Of a DNA stretch of 10,065 nt, positions 6,418 to 10,065 are shown one piece after another. The translations under genes and the position numbers were made by a program. Every line of letters starts with the position of its first letter. Within the stretch, counting starts at the first letter, position 1. Under the pieces are notes generated by a model. That model saw nothing but the letters and a program-made list of their open reading frames with translations. It searched no databases and was not told where the DNA came from. The stretch spans positions 1 through 10,065 of the forward strand of contig CAZEAN010000175.1 of assembly GCA_964510225.1 (NCBI GenBank). Direction: 5' to 3'. This DNA is from CAZEAN01 sp964510225 (lineage in GTDB: Bacteria; Planctomycetota; Planctomycetia; Isosphaerales; Isosphaeraceae).

Positions 6418-8340
6418 ATGAAGACGTTTCGACACGCCAGCAGTATTGCATTCTTTGCACTGATCCCCACTTGGGCAATCGCACAAGTAGTTCCGGGAGA
6501 TCTTGAATCTCCCAGATCTTATAAAGCTGAGGATCATTACCAAAAAGTTGAATATCAGATTCCGATGCGCGATGGTGTCAAACTGCACACCACTGTCTAC
6601 CAGCCGAAGGATGACTCCCAAAACTATCCAATCCTCCTCAAAAGGACTCCTTATAGCTGCCGTCCCTATGGTGAGAATATCTATCCTCGCCTCGTCGGTC
6701 CTTCCCAAGTGATGATGGAGGAAGGGTATATTGTCGTCTACCAAGATGTCCGAGGGCGTTACATGTCCGAGGGCCTCTACGACAATATGAGGCCGCATCG
6801 GGATGGCGACGACGAGATCGATGAAAGTTCGGACACCTATGACACGATTGATTGGCTCCTAGAACATCTGGAAGGTCATAATGGTAAAGTAGGGATGTGG
6901 GGAATCTCCTATCCAGGTTTCTACGTCGCAGCCGCACTCCCAGAAGCACATCCTGCGCTTGTAGCGGCATCACCTCAAGCACCGATCGCTGATTTCTACT
7001 TTGATGACTTCCATCATCGTGGTGCGTTCACACTGGCGTACTTTCTGATTACTCGTGTCTTCAGCTATCAGAAGGATGAACTCACCACGAGACCCTGGTA
7101 TCCGATCATTGATCCCGAGACGCGCGACGGCTACCAGTTTTACCTCGACCTAGGTCCGCTCAAGAATGCGAGCCAATACTACGCGGACGACGCATTCTTC
7201 TGGCAGCAACTAGTCGAACACCCGGACTATGACGACTTCTGGCAGTCCCGGACTATTCTCCCCCACCTGAACAACCTCCACACTGCTGTAATGACTGTCG
7301 GTGGTTGGTTTGATGCGGAGGATCTCTACGGTCCGCTGAACATTTACAAGACGATTGAAGGCGAGAACCCCGGTGGGTTCAATATGATCGTGATGGGACC
7401 TTGGAGCCATGGTGATTGGTCCCGTGATCGTGAGGTTCAGAGTGTGGGAAACATCTCGTTTGGCACGGGAATATCGAGACTGTACCAAGAGGAAGTTGAG
7501 GCGCGGTTCTTCCACCATTTTCTGAAGGGAGAAGACAACGAGACCAGCGCGCTGGACTTACCGGAAGCATTCATGTTCGACACTGGTCGTAAAGAGTGGC
7601 AAGAATTCGATCATTGGCCACCACAAGCCAGCTCATCAGTCAAGCTCTACTTCGACGACCAAGAACGACTTCAGGCCAGTACACCACCGGGTGCAGATGA
7701 TCAAGCAATGTACACGGAATATCAGAGTGACCCTGCTCATCCGGTACCGTACACCAGTGAGATTCGGATTGTAGCGACGCCTCGCGCTTACATGCCGGAT
7801 GACCAGCGCTTCGCTAGTCGGAGGCCCGATGTCGCCTCCTTCCGATCGGAAATACTCCAGGAGGACGTTACACTTGCCGGACCAATCTCGGCAAAGCTCC
7901 ATGTCTCCACGACAGGGACCGATGCGGATTGGATTGTGAAGCTGATCGACATTTACCCAAACAACACCCCACGCGATCCCGAAACAGCGCCAGGAGTCGA
8001 ACTCGGCGGGTATGAGCAACTCGTTCGGAGTGAGATCATCAGAGGAAGGTATCGAAACTCTTTCGAGGAGCCGGAAGCGTTTGAACCTGGTGTGGTCACA
8101 GAAATTGAACTACCGCTCCAAGATGTCTTTCACACCTTCAAGAAAGGTCACCGGATCTTGGTCCATGTCCAGAGTTCCTGGTTCCCACTCTTTGATCGAA
8201 ATCCTCAGACCTTTGTGCCAAACATCTTTAAGGCAGATCAGGACGATTTCGTCAAGCAGACTCAACGGGTCTACCATTCCCCCGACCACCCGAGTCATCT
8301 TGAGGTCCTTGTCATTCCTAATCTTCCGGTAGGCGAGTGA
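6418..8340 (+). CDS. Exported CocE/NonD-family serine hydrolase, alpha-amino acid ester hydrolase-like
   Basis: From the ATG at 6418 the product is 640 residues, the usual length for the family. It begins with a good signal peptide (MKTFRH, hydrophobic core, cleavage in AIA|QVV). The longest frame starts at 6259, inside the hairpin, and would bury this peptide behind 53 residues, so 6418 is preferred. An in-frame ATG at 6376 is less likely, and the ribosome binding site before 6418 is weak. The alpha/beta-hydrolase domain shows MRDGVKLHTTVYQP, DVRGRYMSEG, nucleophile Ser164 in GISYPG, catalytic Asp299 in GGWFDAED and His331 in GPWSHG. A C-terminal jelly-roll domain (about 450-640) matches X-Pro dipeptidyl-peptidase C-terminal domains. 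Glu301 and Asp302, with Asp196/Asp197, match the carboxylate cluster that binds the substrate amino group in alpha-amino acid ester hydrolases. Hydrolysis of amino-acid esters, amides or dipeptide-like substrates outside the cytoplasm is inferred. The true substrate is unknown. Confidence 0.9.
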   Translation: MKTFRHASSIAFFALIPTWAIAQVVPGDLESPRSYKAEDHYQKVEYQIPMRDGVKLHTTVYQPKDDSQNYPILLKRTPYSCRPYGENIYPRLVGPSQVMMEEGYIVVYQDVRGRYMSEGLYDNMRPHRDGDDEIDESSDTYDTIDWLLEHLEGHNGKVGMWGISYPGFYVAAALPEAHPALVAASPQAPIADFYFDDFHHRGAFTLAYFLITRVFSYQKDELTTRPWYPIIDPETRDGYQFYLDLGPLKNASQYYADDAFFWQQLVEHPDYDDFWQSRTILPHLNNLHTAVMTVGGWFDAEDLYGPLNIYKTIEGENPGGFNMIVMGPWSHGDWSRDREVQSVGNISFGTGISRLYQEEVEARFFHHFLKGEDNETSALDLPEAFMFDTGRKEWQEFDHWPPQASSSVKLYFDDQERLQASTPPGADDQAMYTEYQSDPAHPVPYTSEIRIVATPRAYMPDDQRFASRRPDVASFRSEILQEDVTLAGPISAKLHVSTTGTDADWIVKLIDIYPNNTPRDPETAPGVELGGYEQLVRSEIIRGRYRNSFEEPEAFEPGVVTEIELPLQDVFHTFKKGHRILVHVQSSWFPLFDRNPQTFVPNIFKADQDDFVKQTQRVYHSPDHPSHLEVLVIPNLPVGE

Positions 8341-8360
8341 AAAAATGCGGGGCCAATGAA

Positions 8361-8430
8361 GCGGGCCGAAGTCGGTTGTCTGTTCCCGCCTGCTGTTGGA
8401 CAATAGTATCGGACAACAGCTTCGGCTTGC
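8361..8430 (+). promoter_or_regulatory. Long imperfect stem-loop in the leader of the thioredoxin/PDZ gene
   Basis: Bases 8361-8371 pair with 8420-8430 (11 pairs, two of them G-U; core GCCGAAG/CTTCGGC). After a small internal loop, 8375-8380 pair with 8412-8417 (GTTGTC/GACAAC). The apical loop is 31 bases. An alternative stem, GCTGTTG 8392-8398 with CAACAGC 8414-8420, uses part of the same right arm, so two folds are mutually exclusive. It lies between the hydrolase stop and the ribosome binding site at 8443. No T-run follows. It could be a terminator-like element or a folded leader; the role is unproven. Confidence 0.4.
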
Positions 8431-8442
8431 GCCTTCACCCCG

Positions 8443-8449
8443 AAAGGAG
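8443..8449 (+). promoter_or_regulatory. Shine-Dalgarno site that decides a TTG start
   Basis: AAAGGAG ends six bases before TTG at 8456. The first in-frame ATG (8471) is 21 bases away, too far for this site, and the upstream TTG at 8396 lies inside the predicted stem-loop with no comparable site. This makes 8456 the best start. Confidence 0.65.
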
Positions 8450-8455
8450 AATCCC

Positions 8456-9778
8456 TTGCTCCGCCCCTTCATGATCTCGATCAGTTGTATACTACTCGTG
8501 ACAACGATCACCGTGGCACAGGACCGAGAGACTAAGGTCCGGAATGATCGCGCCACGTTCCAAGATTCGCAAGAGTGGCTTTATGAGGACCTCAAAAGCG
8601 GCTTTGAGGTCGCGGCCGAGGAAGAAAAGCCGATGATGGTGGTTGTGCGTTGTATTCCTTGTGAAGCATGCCAGGAATTCGATGACGACGTCGCTCGACG
8701 TGACCCCATTATCCGAGACCTAATGGACGAGTTCGTCTGTGTCCGGCTGGTCAAAGGGAACGACCTTGATCTGACCCAGCTCCAGTTCGACTTCGACCAG
8801 TCGATGGCGATCATTTTCCTACACCCAGATGGTACTGTTCTTGGACGTTACGGGACTCGATCGGAGCGTCCGGAATACGATGACATTTCGCTCGAAGGGC
8901 TCCGTGCTTCGATGACGGCTGTGCTTAAGTTGATGGATCGCTACGCAGTTGTCCGCCCCGCACTCGAAGGGAAGCAGCCGTTACCAACGCCGTACCGTCG
9001 CGCTCTCGATTTCCCGAGTCTTGCAGAACGCTACACCCCTGAATTGGACTATGAAGGTCAAGTGGTGCAGTCCTGCATCCACTGCCACCAGGTCCGTGAC
9101 GCCGAACGACTCGTCTATCGGGAAGCCCGCAAGCCGATCCCGGACGAAGTCTTATACCCGTACCCCGACCCCTCCATTCTCGGGATCAGCATCGATCCCC
9201 AGAGCCTGGTGAAAGTCAGCAAGGTCGAGCCAGGATCAATTGCGGCTGAAGCTGGCGTGGAGCCGGGTGATCTGATTAGGACGCTTCAAGGCCAGCCCTT
9301 GGTTTCCACCGCTGACCTGCAATGGGTGCTTCATCAAGTACCGTCAGAATCCGCGACATTGACGATCACGGTGGACCGCAGCGATGACTCAGAGGAACTT
9401 GCACTTGAACTCGGAGAGAATTGGCGTCGTCAGGGGAACCTCTCATGGCGCGTGACCACTTGGGAACTCCGGAGGATGGCGCTTGGTGGCCTCCGACTCA
9501 AAGATCTCAACGATGAGCGTCGTGCCGAACTTGGCCTCGAACCTGACTCGATGGCTCTCTTGGCTGAGCATGTCGGTCAATACGATGAGCATGCCGTCGC
9601 CAAACGAGCGGGATTCGTGCGCGGGGATATCATAGTCCAGTTCGCTGGCCGCGATGATCGGATGACCGAATCGGGCATCATCGCCCACTTGATGCAGCAG
9701 AAGAATGCCGGAGATACGGTCAACACCGAAGTCCTGCGCGGCGATCGTCTTATCAAAATGTCGTTCAAGTTGCAGTAA
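8456..9778 (+). CDS. Exported thioredoxin-like / CxxCH / tandem PDZ protein (Trx7/PDZ type)
   Basis: 440 residues from TTG at 8456. Residues 1-21 form a signal peptide with likely cleavage in TVA|QDR. Residues about 35-160 form a thioredoxin-like domain. Its redox site carries three cysteines in CIPCEAC (Cys66, Cys69, Cys72), followed by a helix and by IIFLHPDGTVLGRYG, typical of thioredoxin folds. Cys207, Cys210 and His211 form a CIHCH motif of the kind that attaches c-type haem in exported proteins. A first PDZ domain spans about 243-325 (EPGSIAAEAGVEPGDLI) and a second about 342-440 (AKRAGFVRGDIIVQF). From memory, public annotations use the name Trx7/PDZ domain-containing (seleno)protein for planctomycete proteins of this layout; here all sites are ordinary TGT/TGC cysteine codons. 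A role in envelope redox chemistry or protein quality control is inference. It is 115 bases behind the hydrolase gene, across a structured leader. Confidence 0.85.
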   Translation: MLRPFMISISCILLVTTITVAQDRETKVRNDRATFQDSQEWLYEDLKSGFEVAAEEEKPMMVVVRCIPCEACQEFDDDVARRDPIIRDLMDEFVCVRLVKGNDLDLTQLQFDFDQSMAIIFLHPDGTVLGRYGTRSERPEYDDISLEGLRASMTAVLKLMDRYAVVRPALEGKQPLPTPYRRALDFPSLAERYTPELDYEGQVVQSCIHCHQVRDAERLVYREARKPIPDEVLYPYPDPSILGISIDPQSLVKVSKVEPGSIAAEAGVEPGDLIRTLQGQPLVSTADLQWVLHQVPSESATLTITVDRSDDSEELALELGENWRRQGNLSWRVTTWELRRMALGGLRLKDLNDERRAELGLEPDSMALLAEHVGQYDEHAVAKRAGFVRGDIIVQFAGRDDRMTESGIIAHLMQQKNAGDTVNTEVLRGDRLIKMSFKLQ

Positions 9779-9810
9779 CTTAAGAGCAGTAAGTTAAGAG
9801 GAATACAACC

Positions 9811-10065
9811 TCACTCGGCCTCATCATCCGTAAGTTGCAGCGGAGCAGGGGGGTCGAGTTCGAGGATCGAGCGGAGGTTCTCGGAGTCAAGGACGAGGTC
9901 GCCGCTGTGTGAACGCAGAGTGGCGATCGCCTCGATCAGTTTCGCCCTAGCTTCGGCGACGGCCAGAAGGCGATCGTTTTCGATTTGGGCCTTAATCGCT
10001 TCAACCTTGGCGGCCGCCTTGGCGGTTTCGATCCGGAGTTGGTCTTTTTCGATCTTGGCGATGGC
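9811..10065 (-). CDS. C-terminal end of a charged alpha-helical protein (5' partial)
   Basis: Read on the minus strand from base 10065, 84 codons run without a stop to TGA at 9813-9811. The start lies beyond the right edge. The first about 50 residues are rich in Ala, Lys, Glu, Ile and Leu with a heptad-like pattern (AIAKIEKDQLRIETAKAAAK, later LLAVAEARAKLIEAIATL), consistent with a helix or coiled coil. A tail with DLVLDSENLRSILELD and an acidic end (TDDEAE) follows. Codon use, with G/C favoured at third positions, is like that of a real gene, and no competing frame is better. It converges on the thioredoxin/PDZ gene, with 32 bases between the two stops and only very short inverted repeats there. 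I do not recognise the family, and no function can be given from this fragment. Confidence 0.6.
   Translation of the reverse strand, partial: AIAKIEKDQLRIETAKAAAKVEAIKAQIENDRLLAVAEARAKLIEAIATLRSHSGDLVLDSENLRSILELDPPAPLQLTDDEAE

Noticed and set aside
8110..8556. 148-codon minus-strand frame crossing the gap between hydrolase and thioredoxin/PDZ genes
   Set aside because: It overlaps conserved coding sequence on both sides and its product has no recognisable domain, so it looks like an antisense shadow.
9777..9800. Short inverted and direct repeats (AACTT/AAGTT, TTAAGAG twice) between the convergent stops
   Set aside because: Stems of five bases in AT-rich sequence are too weak to call a terminator.
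7..9930. Three copies of the palindrome GCGATCGC (7-14, 3755-3762, 9923-9930)
   Set aside because: More than random expectation for 10 kb, but all lie in coding sequence and fit the general preference here for codons giving GATC/CGATC. Three copies are too few to claim a repeat family.

Overview
The window looks like a chromosomal segment of a planctomycete (Planctomycetota). This is inferred from the gene types, not from a marker gene. A very large WD40/PDZ-like/Ig-like protein ends in a caspase-like fold, a signal-peptide beta-barrel protein has a Ser/Thr/Asp/Pro-rich spacer, and a secreted thioredoxin/CxxCH/double-PDZ protein is of a type I associate with this phylum. Base composition is moderately GC-rich (about mid-50s percent by eye) and similar throughout. 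I see no sign of insertion sequences, tRNA or rRNA genes, CRISPR arrays or recent insertion.

Layout. Positions 1-4461 (+) hold the 3' part of one giant reading frame. It is open to the first base of the window, so its start lies upstream. It encodes WD40-like blades, a PDZ-like segment, a conserved Trp-rich module, about seven tandem Ig-like modules, and a C-terminal caspase-like domain in which both catalytic residues appear to be lost. A 256-base gap with a hairpin and a second inverted repeat leads to a secreted outer-membrane-type beta-barrel protein (4718-6235, +). A perfect 12-bp hairpin (6257-6287) follows its stop. Next is an exported CocE/NonD-type serine hydrolase (6418-8340, +) with the Ser-Asp-His triad and the acidic cluster typical of alpha-amino acid ester hydrolases. 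After a 115-base structured leader comes an exported thioredoxin-like/CxxCH/double-PDZ protein (8456-9778, +), best read from a TTG start. The last 255 bases are the 3' end of a convergent minus-strand gene for a charged helical protein. That gene has no start inside the window.

How they fit together. The four plus-strand genes are co-directional, but their gaps are 115 to 256 bases and contain hairpins. They look like separate or loosely coupled transcription units rather than one tight operon. The three complete proteins all carry signal peptides, so the common theme is the cell envelope: an outer-membrane barrel, a secreted ester/amide hydrolase, and a redox/PDZ protein. No shared pathway can be shown from sequence alone. 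The most unusual item is the giant protein with an apparently dead caspase-like domain.
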